From NCBI RefSeq assembly GCF_017349295.1, contig NZ_JAFMPK010000047.1, positions 547,295 through 611,294 of the forward strand: a DNA stretch of 64,000 nucleotides. Direction: 5' to 3'. The stretch comes from Myceligenerans salitolerans. Its GTDB lineage: Bacteria; Actinomycetota; Actinomycetes; Actinomycetales; Cellulomonadaceae. Each line of letters starts with the position of its first letter. Position 1 is the first letter of the stretch. Under the pieces are notes generated by a model, which saw only the letters and a program-made list of their open reading frames with translations, was not told the origin of the DNA and ran no database searches. Positions 25,894 to 34,577 of this stretch are shown here, piece after piece. The translations under genes and the position numbers were made by a program.

Positions 25894-27984
25894 TCAGTCG
25901 CCGAGTCCGAGGCGGGCCAGCAGCGGGGCGATCTCCGGGTCGCGCCCGCGCAGGTCCCGGAAGGACTGCGACGGGTCCTGCGATCCGCCGCGCGCCAGGA
26001 GCCGCCGCCGGAACGCCTCACCGTTCTCCCGGGTCAGGCCTCCGCTCTCGCGGTACCACTCGACGGTGTCGGCGTCGAGGACCTGGGACCAGATGTACGA
26101 GTAGTACGCGGCCGAGTAGCCGCCGCCGAAGATGTGGTTGAAGTAGGTGGTGCGGTAGCGCGGCGGAACGGGCCCGAAGTCGGCGCCCGCCGCGGCGAGC
26201 GCCGCCCGCTCGAACCCGGCGACGTCGCCGGGCGTGGCCGGCACGTCCTCCGGGGCGAGCTGGTGCCACGCCTGGTCCAGCAGGGCGGCACCGAGGTACT
26301 CGGTGGTGGAGAAGCCCTCGCCGTACTGGCGGGAGGCGAGCATCGTGTCGATCCACTCGCGCGGCATCGGCTCGCCGGTCTCGTGGTGCACGGCGAAGTG
26401 GCCGAGGATCTCAGGCTCCCACGCCCACATCTCGTTGACCTGGGACGGGTACTCGACGAAGTCGCGCGGGACGCTGGTGCCGGACTGCGACGGGTAGCGC
26501 ACGTCGGACAACAGGCCGTGCAGCGCGTGACCGAACTCGTGGAACATCGTGGTGACCTCGTCCCAGGAGAGCAGGGTGGGCTCACCGGCGGGCGCGCGGA
26601 CGATGTTGAGGTTGTTCACGACGACGGCCCGCTGGCCCAGCAGGCGGTTCTGGTCCACGAGATTGCTCATCCAAGCACCTCCGCGCTTCGCTTCACGGGT
26701 GAACCAGTCGGCGACGAACAGGCCCAGACCCTGGTTCCGCTCCCCCGGCTCCGGCTGGTCGAACACCTCGAAGATCCGCACGTCGGGGTGGTAGCCGGTC
26801 AGGTCGTGGCGCTCGGTGAAGGACAGGCCGAACAGCAGGTTCGCGGCCCGGAACACGCCGTCGTGCGCGACGCGCTCCAGCTCCAGGTAGGGACGCAGCA
26901 GCGCGTCGTCGAGGGAGAACCGCTCCTTGCGTACGGCCTCCGCGTGGTAGGACCAGTCCGCCGCCGTGACGGGAGCGCCCGCGAGCGCCTCCAGGTCCGC
27001 GTGCTCGGCGCGGGCGTTGGCGACGGCGGGCGGGGTGAGACGGGCGAGCATCGCGTCGACGGCCTGGGTCGTGCCGGCGCACGCGTCCTCGGCGACGTAG
27101 GCCGCGTGGTGGTCGTAGCCGAGCAGGCGGGCGCGCTCGGCGCGCAGGCGGGCCATCTCGAGGAGGGTCGTGCGGGTGTCGTGCGCGGAACCGTCGCGGC
27201 CACGGTTCTCGGAGGCGGTCTGGACGCGCGCGCGGACGTCGGCGCGCGTGAGAGAGGCGAGGACGTGCTGGTGGCTGAAGAGCTGCATCTCGAGCAGCCA
27301 GCCCTCGCGGCCGCGGGACTCGGCGGCCGCCCGCGCACCGGCGCGGGCGGCGTCGGACAGGCCGTCGAGCTCTGCCTCGTCCGTGATCAGGACGCTCGCG
27401 GCGTTGGCGCCCGCCAGGAGTTTGCGGCCGAACTCGGCCTGCAGTGTGGTGAGCCGCGCGTTGAGGCCCCGGAGGGTGTCCTGGTCGGCGCCGGACAGCT
27501 CGATGCCGGAGCGGCGGATGCGGACCAGGAGCTTCTCGAGCAGGTAGGCGGTGTCGGGTTCCAGGGCGAGCGTGCCGGCGTCGGCCTGTTCCTGGAGGAC
27601 CAGGGCCCGCTGATAGAGGCGGGCGTCCAGGTAGATGGCGTCCTCGTGCGCGGCCAGCTGCGGGGCGACGCGCGCCTCGATGTCCTCGAGCCCGGGCGTG
27701 GCGTCCGCGGCCAGCTGGTTCCAGAACACCCGCAGCGCCCGGCCGAGGAGTGCGCCGGACCGTTCGAGCGCCTCGAGGGTGTTCTCCACGGTGGGCGGCG
27801 CGGGGTTGGTGACGACGTCCTCGATCTCGGCGCGCTGGGCGGCCATCCCGGCCATGATCGCGGGCTCGTGGTGCTCCTCGCGGATCGCCGTGTGGTCGGG
27901 CAGCTCGTACGGGAGGGTGGACGGCGCGGCGTACGGGTTCGCGGGGTCGAGGGTGGCCGCGGTGGCGGCGTCGGGGATCGTCAT
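25894..27984 (-). CDS. dcp: M3 family peptidyl-dipeptidase / oligopeptidase
   Basis: A 696-residue cytosolic zinc peptidase of the thimet/oligopeptidase family. The zinc motif FHEFGHALH lies at about 480-488, and the distal Glu and substrate loops follow in YPSQVNEMWAWEP and GGYSAAYYSYIWSQVLDADTVEWY. Length and the opening NPYAAPSTLPYELPDHTAIREEHHEPAI match Dcp rather than shorter PepF. It trims short peptides released by protein turnover. It precedes the chitinase gene on the same strand with 100 bases between and is divergent from the DUF6314 gene. Confidence 0.93.
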   Translation of the reverse strand: MTIPDAATAATLDPANPYAAPSTLPYELPDHTAIREEHHEPAIMAGMAAQRAEIEDVVTNPAPPTVENTLEALERSGALLGRALRVFWNQLAADATPGLEDIEARVAPQLAAHEDAIYLDARLYQRALVLQEQADAGTLALEPDTAYLLEKLLVRIRRSGIELSGADQDTLRGLNARLTTLQAEFGRKLLAGANAASVLITDEAELDGLSDAARAGARAAAESRGREGWLLEMQLFSHQHVLASLTRADVRARVQTASENRGRDGSAHDTRTTLLEMARLRAERARLLGYDHHAAYVAEDACAGTTQAVDAMLARLTPPAVANARAEHADLEALAGAPVTAADWSYHAEAVRKERFSLDDALLRPYLELERVAHDGVFRAANLLFGLSFTERHDLTGYHPDVRIFEVFDQPEPGERNQGLGLFVADWFTREAKRGGAWMSNLVDQNRLLGQRAVVVNNLNIVRAPAGEPTLLSWDEVTTMFHEFGHALHGLLSDVRYPSQSGTSVPRDFVEYPSQVNEMWAWEPEILGHFAVHHETGEPMPREWIDTMLASRQYGEGFSTTEYLGAALLDQAWHQLAPEDVPATPGDVAGFERAALAAAGADFGPVPPRYRTTYFNHIFGGGYSAAYYSYIWSQVLDADTVEWYRESGGLTRENGEAFRRRLLARGGSQDPSQSFRDLRGRDPEIAPLLARLGLGD

Positions 27985-28123
27985 GGCCTCATTCTCGCCC
28001 GGTCGTCGTCCGGCGGGGACGGCCTCTCCAGGTGGGCGAGGTGGGTGAGGAACCAGTCGAGCCGGCGCAGCCGAGACAACGCCATCCCGCCCGGCACCCG
28101 GGCACGACCTCTACGCTGGGCCC

Positions 28124-28546
28124 GTGGATCCGTCACGACTCCTCGGCACCTGGGACTTCCACCGCGAGGTCCGTGACCACCGCGACGGCACGGAATACGA
28201 CGCCTCCGGCAAGGCCATGTTCACGCCGGAGGGGGACGGCCGGATCCGGTGGGCGGAGGAGGGCACACTGCGCTGGGCGGACCGGAGCACGCCCGTGAAC
28301 CGCACGCTGTTCCTGGTGCGGGGCCCCTCCGCCGCCGCCGCACCCCCGAGCGGCTGGCGGGTGACCTTCGAGGACGGCCGGGACTTCCACCCCTGGACGG
28401 CCCGGCCCGTCGAGCACGCGTGCGGACGTGACCTCTACGAAGGCATGGTCGCGCCCGGCTCCGGGTCCATCTGGACGATCCGCTGGCAGGTCACCGGCCC
28501 CGCCAAGGACTACACGATGGTGACGCGGTACTCGCGCGCCGAGTAG
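28124..28546 (+). CDS. DUF6314 family protein
   Basis: A 140-residue protein of a small beta-barrel family (DUF6314). The opening LLGTWDFHREVRDHRDG, central EEGTLRWADRSTPVNRTLFLVR and closing SIWTIRWQVTGPAKDYTMVTRYSR are typical. Function is unknown; the fold resembles lipocalin-like ligand binders. GTG 28124 follows TACGCT (28112-28117) by 6 bases, so it is likely leaderless. It is convergent with the abc-F gene, 25 bases apart. Confidence 0.75.
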   Translation: MDPSRLLGTWDFHREVRDHRDGTEYDASGKAMFTPEGDGRIRWAEEGTLRWADRSTPVNRTLFLVRGPSAAAAPPSGWRVTFEDGRDFHPWTARPVEHACGRDLYEGMVAPGSGSIWTIRWQVTGPAKDYTMVTRYSRAE

Positions 28547-28571
28547 TCACCGGCCGGCCTCCTCCCTGCGG

Positions 28572-30239
28572 CTACGCCTCCGTCAGCACGCCCCCGCGAT
28601 CCAGGCGGAGCTCGCGGTCCGGGCCCAGGCGTTCCAGGAACGGCCGGTCGTGGCTCACCAGCAAGAGCGCTCCCCGGTACGACGCCAGCGCCTCCACGAG
28701 ACGGTCGGTGCTCTCGATGTCGAGGCTGTTGGTCGGCTCGTCCAGGATCAGGAGCTGCGCCGGCGGATCCGCCAGCAGCAGCCGCGCGAGCGCCACCCGG
28801 AACCGCTCCCCGCCCGACAGCGTCCCCACCGGCTGATGCACCGCGGCACCGCGCACCAGGAACCGCGCCAGCCGGTTGCGCAGCTGCCCCGGTGGCACCT
28901 GCGGCGCCCCGGCCCGGACTGCGTCGAGCACCGTGGCCGCGTCGTCCAGGACGTCGATCCGCTGCGGCAGGTACCCCACGCGATCCGTCAACAGCCTGCC
29001 CGACGCCGCGACCGGCGTCGCGTCCGAGCCGTCGCACGCCCCGGCGCCACCGCTGCGGCCGCCCGTACCAGCGGCGTCCGCACCTGCCGCCCGCCCCGGC
29101 AACAGACGCTCCAGCAGCGTCGTCTTCCCCACCCCGTTCGGCCCGGTCAGCGCGACGCGCTCCGGGCCCTGGAGCACGTGCTCACGGCCGTCCGCGCCGG
29201 TCAGCACCGCGATCCGGCGACCGGCCGGAACATCCGGATCCGGCAGGTCCACGACGATCCGGTCGCCGTCGCGAACCGCCCGCTCCGCGGCGTCCACCGC
29301 CGCCCGCGCCTCGGCCACCCGATCATCCGCCAGGCCACGCCGTGTGCCCTGTGACCGCTCCGCCTTGTTCTTCCGCTCCCGGATCACCGCCGGGACGTAC
29401 CGGCGGTTCGCCCGATCCTTCCGCGCCTGCCGCTCGCTGTGCGCGACCTTCTCCTCCAGCGCGATCCGCTGGCGCCGCTCCCGGCGCAACGTGTGCTCCG
29501 CCGTCCGCAACGCCTGCTCGGCAGCCTCCTGCTGCACGTCCAGCCAGGCGCGATACTCGCTGTACGGCCCGCCGAACGTCGTCAGCGACCCGGCCCGCAG
29601 CTCCGCCGTCTCGTCCATCAGCTCCAGCAGGGCCCGGTCGTGCGACACCACGACCAGCGCCCCGCGCCAGCCGCGCACCAGGTCGTAGAGGCGCTCGCGG
29701 GCGTCGCCGTCGAGGTTGTTCGTGGGCTCGTCGAGCAGCGCGACGTCTGCCCCGCGCAGCCGCAGCCCGACGACGGCCGTCAGCATCGCCTCACCGCCGG
29801 ACAGCGTGCCGACGGTCCGGTCGAGATCGGCGGGAAGACCGGCTGCCGACAGCGCGGCGACCGACCGTTCGGCGACGTCCCAGTCGTCGCCGACGACGTC
29901 GAACAGTTCGGCGCGCACGTCGCCGCCGACGATGGCGCGGACGGCGTCCACGACGGGACGGACTCCGAGGAGGTCGGCCACGGTCGCACCGACGTCGAGC
30001 GTGAGCCGCTGCGGCAGGTGGTCCGCCGTGCCCGAGACGACAACGGATCCCGACGACGGGCGCAGACCGCCGGCGATCAGCCGGAGCAGGGTGGACTTCC
30101 CCGCTCCGTTGAGCCCGGTCAGCCCGGTGCGGCCACGACCGAACGCACCGGAGACGCCCTGGAGCGCGGCGCTTCCGTCGGGCCAGGCGAAGGACAGGTG
30201 ATGGAGAACGACAGCAGGATCTGAGGCAAAAGAGGGCAA
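28572..30239 (-). CDS. ABC-F family ribosome-protection protein
   Basis: A 555-residue protein with two ATPase domains and no membrane segments. Domain 1 has GLNGAGKST, LSGGEAML and VALLDEPTNNLD; domain 2 has GPNGVGKTT, LSGGERFR and LLILDEPTNSLD. The helical linker between them (about 235-310) is highly charged and includes RRYVPAVIRERKNK, as expected for the P-tRNA interaction motif that reaches the peptidyl-transferase centre in antibiotic-resistance ABC-F proteins. A Gly/Ala-rich insert (AAGADAAGTGG) lies in domain 2. TTG 30239 is preferred since GGGAG lies 8 bases upstream; GTG 30275 is possible. The leader peptide upstream suggests drug-induced expression. Confidence 0.88.
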   Translation of the reverse strand: MPSFASDPAVVLHHLSFAWPDGSAALQGVSGAFGRGRTGLTGLNGAGKSTLLRLIAGGLRPSSGSVVVSGTADHLPQRLTLDVGATVADLLGVRPVVDAVRAIVGGDVRAELFDVVGDDWDVAERSVAALSAAGLPADLDRTVGTLSGGEAMLTAVVGLRLRGADVALLDEPTNNLDGDARERLYDLVRGWRGALVVVSHDRALLELMDETAELRAGSLTTFGGPYSEYRAWLDVQQEAAEQALRTAEHTLRRERRQRIALEEKVAHSERQARKDRANRRYVPAVIRERKNKAERSQGTRRGLADDRVAEARAAVDAAERAVRDGDRIVVDLPDPDVPAGRRIAVLTGADGREHVLQGPERVALTGPNGVGKTTLLERLLPGRAAGADAAGTGGRSGGAGACDGSDATPVAASGRLLTDRVGYLPQRIDVLDDAATVLDAVRAGAPQVPPGQLRNRLARFLVRGAAVHQPVGTLSGGERFRVALARLLLADPPAQLLILDEPTNSLDIESTDRLVEALASYRGALLLVSHDRPFLERLGPDRELRLDRGGVLTEA

Positions 30240-30270
30240 GGTGAGAACTCCCGGGTTGGCGTGACACGCC

Positions 30271-30316
30271 GGCACCGGTGCCCCCGTGCCCGCTCCGTCC
30301 GGCCGTCAGCGGCCGG
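30271..30316 (-). promoter_or_regulatory. Hairpins between leader peptide and abc-F (candidate attenuator)
   Basis: CCGGCCG/CGGCCGG arms at 30299-30316 (4-base loop) and the palindrome GGCACCGGTGCC (30271-30282) lie between the leader stop and the abc-F start. They could form a terminator or RBS-blocking structure released by ribosome stalling on the leader. Alternative pairings were not computed. Confidence 0.45.
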
Positions 30317-30343
30317 TGGTTGCGGACAGGGAAAGAGACGGCG

Positions 30344-30379
30344 TCAGCGCAGGTGGGCAACTACCGGAAAAGTCCTCAT
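30344..30379 (-). CDS. Leader peptide of the abc-F gene
   Basis: An 11-codon open frame, MRTFPVVAHLR, with AGAAGGA about 7 bases upstream of its ATG, ends 104 bases before the abc-F start. It sits downstream of a WhiB7-like promoter and upstream of hairpins, the layout known for ribosome-mediated attenuation of actinobacterial and Firmicute abc-F genes. The peptide itself matches no leader I know. Confidence 0.6.
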   Translation of the reverse strand: MRTFPVVAHLR

Positions 30380-30436
30380 TCTCGATCCTTCTGCTCGCCC
30401 CGCCTCACACGCGGACCTGCCCGCCGGGACGGCCGC

Positions 30437-30473
30437 ACCTTCCCACAGCCACGGGAGCGCCACAAGCCTTTTT
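30437..30473 (-). promoter_or_regulatory. Putative WhiB7-type promoter of the abc-F transcript
   Basis: On the minus strand AAAAA (30473-30469) lies 3 bases before TTGTGG (30465-30460); GAAGGT (30442-30437) follows after 17 bases. The A-tract spacing fits WhiB7-dependent promoters, and GTGGCG-N-TCCCG is shared with the erm promoter near 2.58 kb. Confidence 0.5.
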
Positions 30474-30526
30474 CCTCCCCGGCGGTCCGGCGGGTGAAAT
30501 CGAGGGGAATCCGGCGGGCACGATGT

Positions 30527-30664
30527 GCCGGAAAGCCGGCCGTCGTCGACCAGGACGTTGCCCGGCCACAGGTCGAAGTGGACCAGCACCGGCGTCGTCA
30601 CCTGGTCGAGCGCGGGGACGTGCGCCGCGAACAGGGAGCGCAGACGCGGCACCGGGCCCGCACC
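30527..30664 (-). pseudogene. Remnant of an aminoglycoside phosphotransferase-like gene
   Basis: About 45 codons on the minus strand read LRSLFAAHVPALDQVTT followed by LVHFDLWPGNVLVDDGRLSG. HFDLWPGN is the HxDxxxxN catalytic motif of the APH/choline kinase family, with the expected LRxLF helix before it. No start, no N-lobe and no DFD-type metal motif are present; the frame becomes unrelated on both sides. It lies between the monooxygenase stop and the abc-F promoter, so it is a fossil of a larger kinase gene cut by rearrangement. Confidence 0.65.
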
Positions 30665-30689
30665 GTGGCCGTCCCGCGTCCGTCCGGAG

Positions 30690-32147
30690 TCACGCCGCCC
30701 AGGCGATGTACCCGTCGGGCCGGACAAGGACGGTGGTCGGCTCGCCGTCGGCACGCCGCACCTCGACGGCGCCCTCCGCCCACCTCGCGTACTGGCTTCG
30801 CGCCGGCGGGTCCACGGGGGCGGCACCCGCGCCGGCCCCGCCGTCGTCCGCGCCGCGGACGACGACGAAACCGCCCGACCGCAGCGCCTCGTAGAGGCGC
30901 GTCGTGCCGCCGGACTCCTCCGGGACGAGCGGGAGGTCCGGTGCCCGGCGGCCGACCAGCCGGTGCGCGCCGCGGGGACGCTCGTACGAGATCCCGACGC
31001 CGGAGATCATGCCCATCGCGCGCCGCCGGGCCGGTGGAAGATTCCCGATCACGCCCACGACGAGGACGCCCAGCGCGCGCGAGACGACACCCTTGCCGCG
31101 CGCGGCCCGGACGAGCGCACCGCTCGCACGCAGCACCATCGTGCCCACGGGATGGCGCTCGGACTCGTAGGAGTCGAGGAGCGCTTCGGCGGCCTCGCCG
31201 CTCACCTGCCCCGACACCGCCTGCGCGAGCTTCCACGACAGGTTCGCAGCGTCCTGCAGGCCCGTGTTCATGCCCTGACCCCCGGCGGGCGAGTGCACGT
31301 GGGCGGCATCACCGGCGACGAACACCCGGCCCACGCGGTAGTGCGGCGCCTGCCGCTCGTCCGAGTGGAAGCGCGACGTCCAGCGGGCGTCGATCATGCC
31401 GAAGTCGGTGCCGAAGGCCGCACGCATGGTCTCGCGCACCTCGTCCAGGTCGAGCGGCGTGTCCTCGGGGACGTCACGGCCGTACCGCCAGCCGATGACA
31501 CGGTGGTAGCCGTCACCGAACGGTGCGATGAAGCAGAACGACTCGTCCCGGACGGCGACCGTGAGGACGTCCGACGGCGGCTCCGCCAGCCGGACGTCGG
31601 CCAGGAGCATCGACCTGATCACGGCTTTGCCGGGGAACGGCAGCCCGACGGCGTCACGGACGGCGGAACGATGCCCGTCACAGCCCACGACGTAGCCGGC
31701 GCGCAGCCTCCCGTCGCCGTCCGGTCCGGTGACGCGCACGGTGACGCCGTCGGCGTCCTGGGCGATGCCGACGAACTCGGTGTCGTGGACGAACCGGACG
31801 CCCGCGCCCTCGGCGCGCTCCAGGAGCACCCTCTCCACCTCGTACTGCGGCACGACCACGACCTGCGGGAAGCGGCTGGGCAGGACGCTCAGGTCGAGCG
31901 CGAACCGGTTCAGCAGCCGCAGGTCCTGGATCACCTGGCCCGCGGCGACGACCGGTTCGGCGATCGCGCGTGCGTCGAACTGCTCCAGGGCGCGCGCATG
32001 CACGGCGAAAGCCCTCGACAGGTTGCTGATCCGCCGGGGTCGCCGCTCGACGAGCACGGTACGCACCCCGGCGGCGGCGAGATCTCCCGCCAGCAGGAGC
32101 CCGGTCGGCCCCGCCCCGACGACGACGACGTCCGCATCAGTGGTCAT
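30690..32147 (-). CDS. FAD-dependent aromatic-ring hydroxylase / drug monooxygenase family
   Basis: A 485-residue class A flavoprotein monooxygenase. GAGPTGLLLAGDL (11-23) binds FAD, GCDGHRSAVRDAVG is the DG motif, and VFVAGDAAHVHSPAGGQGMNTGLQDA is the second FAD motif. The C-terminal thioredoxin-like domain ends with VLVRPDGYIAWAA, as in PheA/TfdB, rifampicin (Rox) and polyketide hydroxylases. It hydroxylates an aromatic substrate using NAD(P)H and O2. Placement beside an abc-F gene and a phosphotransferase remnant suggests antibiotic inactivation, but catabolic or biosynthetic roles are equally possible for the family. Confidence 0.85.
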   Translation of the reverse strand: MTTDADVVVVGAGPTGLLLAGDLAAAGVRTVLVERRPRRISNLSRAFAVHARALEQFDARAIAEPVVAAGQVIQDLRLLNRFALDLSVLPSRFPQVVVVPQYEVERVLLERAEGAGVRFVHDTEFVGIAQDADGVTVRVTGPDGDGRLRAGYVVGCDGHRSAVRDAVGLPFPGKAVIRSMLLADVRLAEPPSDVLTVAVRDESFCFIAPFGDGYHRVIGWRYGRDVPEDTPLDLDEVRETMRAAFGTDFGMIDARWTSRFHSDERQAPHYRVGRVFVAGDAAHVHSPAGGQGMNTGLQDAANLSWKLAQAVSGQVSGEAAEALLDSYESERHPVGTMVLRASGALVRAARGKGVVSRALGVLVVGVIGNLPPARRRAMGMISGVGISYERPRGAHRLVGRRAPDLPLVPEESGGTTRLYEALRSGGFVVVRGADDGGAGAGAAPVDPPARSQYARWAEGAVEVRRADGEPTTVLVRPDGYIAWAA

Positions 32148-32286
32148 GACGACATCGTGCCTGGTTACGGGCGGCAGCGAAAGGGCTCGAACTCACCGGC
32201 CGGCCGTACGGCGGTGCCGGACGCCCGGCCGGGGACGGAGCCGGACCACCCCGCCTCGACGTCGACATCGCGGCGCCGTCCTGGCC

Positions 32287-32802
32287 TCAGTACGAGTAGG
32301 ACGAGGAGGAGTCGAACCCGCCGCTGACGCCGATCACGATGATGATCGTGTAGAAGACGACGACGAGGATGCTGATCGCCGTACCGATCCAGCCGGTGAT
32401 GATGCCGGCGAGCGCCATGCCGTCGTTGTCCGCCTCGCCGTTGCGGACGGCCTGGCGCGCCTTGTTGCCGACGATGATCGCGGGGATGCCGGCGAAGAAC
32501 CCGCACATCACGATGCTGACGATGCCGAGGACGAGCGACCACACGCCCAGATCGTTCTTGGGGAACGGCTGGCCCCCGTACTGTGCGGGGTAGCCGGGAG
32601 CGGCGGGGTACGGCGTCGCACCCGGCTGCTGCCCGTAGGGTGACTGCTGGTAGGGGGACGCCGGCTGCGGCGTCTGCCCCGGCTGCTGGTAGGGCGACGC
32701 CGGCTGCTGAGGTGCGCGGCCGGGCTCGTACGGCGACGGCTGCTGCCCGCTCCCCGACGGGTCGTACGGGGACGGCGGGCCGTCGGGGGTGTTCGTCGAC
32801 AT
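32287..32802 (-). CDS. DUF4190 membrane protein with Pro/Gln/Tyr-rich N-terminus
   Basis: A 171-residue protein. Residues 1-78 are low-complexity, with repeated SPYxQ and QPASPYQQ units; residues 85-165 hold two membrane segments ([20 protein letters not shown] and ISILVVVFYTIIIVIG) separated by GNKARQAVRNGEADNDGMALAG, the DUF4190 hallmark. The disordered tail faces the cytoplasm in related proteins (inference). It is a tandem paralogue of the next upstream gene. Function unknown. Confidence 0.8.
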   Translation of the reverse strand: MSTNTPDGPPSPYDPSGSGQQPSPYEPGRAPQQPASPYQQPGQTPQPASPYQQSPYGQQPGATPYPAAPGYPAQYGGQPFPKNDLGVWSLVLGIVSIVMCGFFAGIPAIIVGNKARQAVRNGEADNDGMALAGIITGWIGTAISILVVVFYTIIIVIGVSGGFDSSSSYSY

Positions 32803-32947
32803 CGTTGCGGTGCTCTCTTTCAGAGTCAGAAGTATCCGTGTGAAGCAGTCTGAACCCTACCGAACTGGACCGGACGCGGTCGAAGTTTTCGGGGCACCGA
32901 CGCGACCTCGGCGTCGGGCGCAGCCCGACGCGTCCGGGTGCTGCGGG

Positions 32948-33499
32948 TCAGTAGTCGGAGTTCATCGTGGACCAGCTGGACGGGTCGTTGAGGAAGTCCT
33001 GGAAGGCCGGGTCGTTCATCGCGGCACCGAACGCCACGACGAAGATGATGATGGCGGCGACCGAGAGGATCAGCGAGGCCCAGCCCAGGATGAGGCCTGC
33101 GAGTCCGAGGCCGCCGTTGTCCGCCTGCCCCTCGCGTGCCGCACGCCGTGACATGTGTCCCGTGACGATCGCGGCGATGCTCGCGATGATCGGGCAGAGG
33201 AAGAAGCTGAGGATGCCGAGGACGAGCGACCACACGCCCAGGCCGTTCTTCGGGTACGGCTGTCCCGGGTACTGCATCCCGGGCGCCGGCGGCGGATACG
33301 CCGACGACGGCACTCCGCCCGAGGCGTACGGCGACGGCTGCTCCGGCCCCGGGGACGGCGACGACCCCTGTCGGTGGGTGGCGCCTCCGGTATCTTCCGG
33401 CGGCGGCGACCCGCCCGGCCGCCCTCGCGACGGGTCCGGCTCGTTGCCGCCGGACGGCGGGTCGTACGGGTTCTGTGCTCCCGGTTCGTTGGTCGACAT
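32948..33499 (-). CDS. DUF4190 membrane protein, tandem paralogue
   Basis: A 183-residue protein with a Pro/Gly/Ser-rich first half and two membrane segments in the second ([20 protein letters not shown] and [15 protein letters not shown]) around [22 protein letters not shown]. The second half aligns closely with the downstream DUF4190 protein while the first halves differ, so duplication was followed by rapid change of the disordered tail. No partner gene indicates its role. Confidence 0.8.
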   Translation of the reverse strand: MSTNEPGAQNPYDPPSGGNEPDPSRGRPGGSPPPEDTGGATHRQGSSPSPGPEQPSPYASGGVPSSAYPPPAPGMQYPGQPYPKNGLGVWSLVLGILSFFLCPIIASIAAIVTGHMSRRAAREGQADNGGLGLAGLILGWASLILSVAAIIIFVVAFGAAMNDPAFQDFLNDPSSWSTMNSDY

Positions 33500-33577
33500 G
33501 CGCGACAGCCTCTCGCTCGCAGTGTTCCGGCACTGACGACACTAATCACGAGCAGGGCACTCTGCCCGGCGGGGCAT

Positions 33578-33609
33578 CCGGCGTTTCGCCGGGCGCCCCT
33601 CAGGGGCGC
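33578..33609. terminator. Double hairpin downstream of the GNAT gene
   Basis: CCGGCG (33578-33583) with CGCCGG (33587-33592), and GCGCCCCT (33593-33600) with AGGGGCGC (33602-33609), are adjacent inverted repeats between the GNAT stop and the DUF4190 promoter region. Confidence 0.4.
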
Positions 33610-33683
33610 GGCACCGACGACGACCGGCCTCGGGCCCGGTCCCGGGCCGGCGCCCGGGCGGAGTCAGGACCCGACGTGCCAGG

Positions 33684-34577
33684 TCAGGACCCCGCGCCGC
33701 GCCGCCAGGTCTCGACCCGGTGGATCACGCGGAACCCCAGCCGCTCGTACACGGTGCGGGCTGCTGCGTTGTCGGCATACATGCCGAGCGTGGTGAGACC
33801 GTGCTCGGCGATGCCGTCGGCCGTGAGCCGGGCGGTCACGGCCGTGGCGAGGCCCCGGCCGCGCCGTGCGGGCCGGGTCGCGATGCCGCCGAGGTGGGCG
33901 AAGGACCCGTCGGGCCCCGTGCGGAGCAGGGACGCACCGACCGCGGAGAGTGTGCCGTCGGCGTCGCGAACCCCGTACCACGTGTGCCCTGGTTGGTCGG
34001 CGCCGTGCTCCGTGGTGGGACTCGCGACGGCGAGCAGGTCCGCGATGTCGTCGCGGTCGCGGCTCGGGTCGAGACGTTCGACGAGCGCTCCGGGAGGGAG
34101 GTGCGGCGCCTGGGTGGTCGCCAGGCGATCCCACTCGCTGACCTTCACGAGCCCTCGGGCGTCGAGCGTCCGGCGGACGCAGTCACCGGTCCCCCGGGTG
34201 ACCGTGACGGCGTGGGGAGCACCGGCCAGGTCGTCGAGCGCGAGCCGGAGGACCACCGCCAGCCGGGCGGGCTCACCCACCGCGGCCAGGACGGAGCCGC
34301 CGGAGGGCCCGCCCAGCTCGAGCACCGCGGGCGTCCCGGGGTCGCCCCGGTGGCCGTCCGTCCCGTCGCGGGAAGCGGTGGCCTCGGTCCGGGGGCCGAC
34401 GGCGTGCTCCAGCCCGTCGCCCGGGAACGGCACCCGTCCCGCCTCGGTCCAGCACCCCACCACGGGCAGGCCACTGTCGAGCGACCGCAGGAAGGGGTGC
34501 GCGAGGCCGTCACCCAGGAGGCGGTCGTGGTGGAGTCGTTCGGCTCCGCCACGACCACCGCCGGACGGCGTCGTCAC
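33684..34577 (-). CDS. GNAT family N-acetyltransferase
   Basis: A 297-residue protein whose C-terminal 130 residues are a GNAT domain: [25 protein letters not shown] holds the acetyl-CoA loop (R-RGRG-A) and [19 protein letters not shown] the last helix and strand. The N-terminal half is a diverged second GNAT-like lobe with no clear CoA loop. The GTG start overlaps the aspS stop by 4 bases, so it is translated together with aspS, although no direct functional link to aspartyl-tRNA is known. Substrate unknown. Confidence 0.85.
   Translation of the reverse strand: MTTPSGGGRGGAERLHHDRLLGDGLAHPFLRSLDSGLPVVGCWTEAGRVPFPGDGLEHAVGPRTEATASRDGTDGHRGDPGTPAVLELGGPSGGSVLAAVGEPARLAVVLRLALDDLAGAPHAVTVTRGTGDCVRRTLDARGLVKVSEWDRLATTQAPHLPPGALVERLDPSRDRDDIADLLAVASPTTEHGADQPGHTWYGVRDADGTLSAVGASLLRTGPDGSFAHLGGIATRPARRGRGLATAVTARLTADGIAEHGLTTLGMYADNAAARTVYERLGFRVIHRVETWRRGAGS

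Noticed and set aside
25861-28176. 771-codon open frame antisense to the M3 peptidase gene
   Set aside because: No recognisable domain and it spans the intergenic region; the opposite strand encodes a complete Dcp-like enzyme.
30344-30826. 160-codon protein spanning the phosphotransferase fragment and leader peptide
   Set aside because: Its first 55 codons are a shadow of the monooxygenase 3' end and codons after the fragment cover a promoter; only the fragment and the final 11-codon leader are meaningful.
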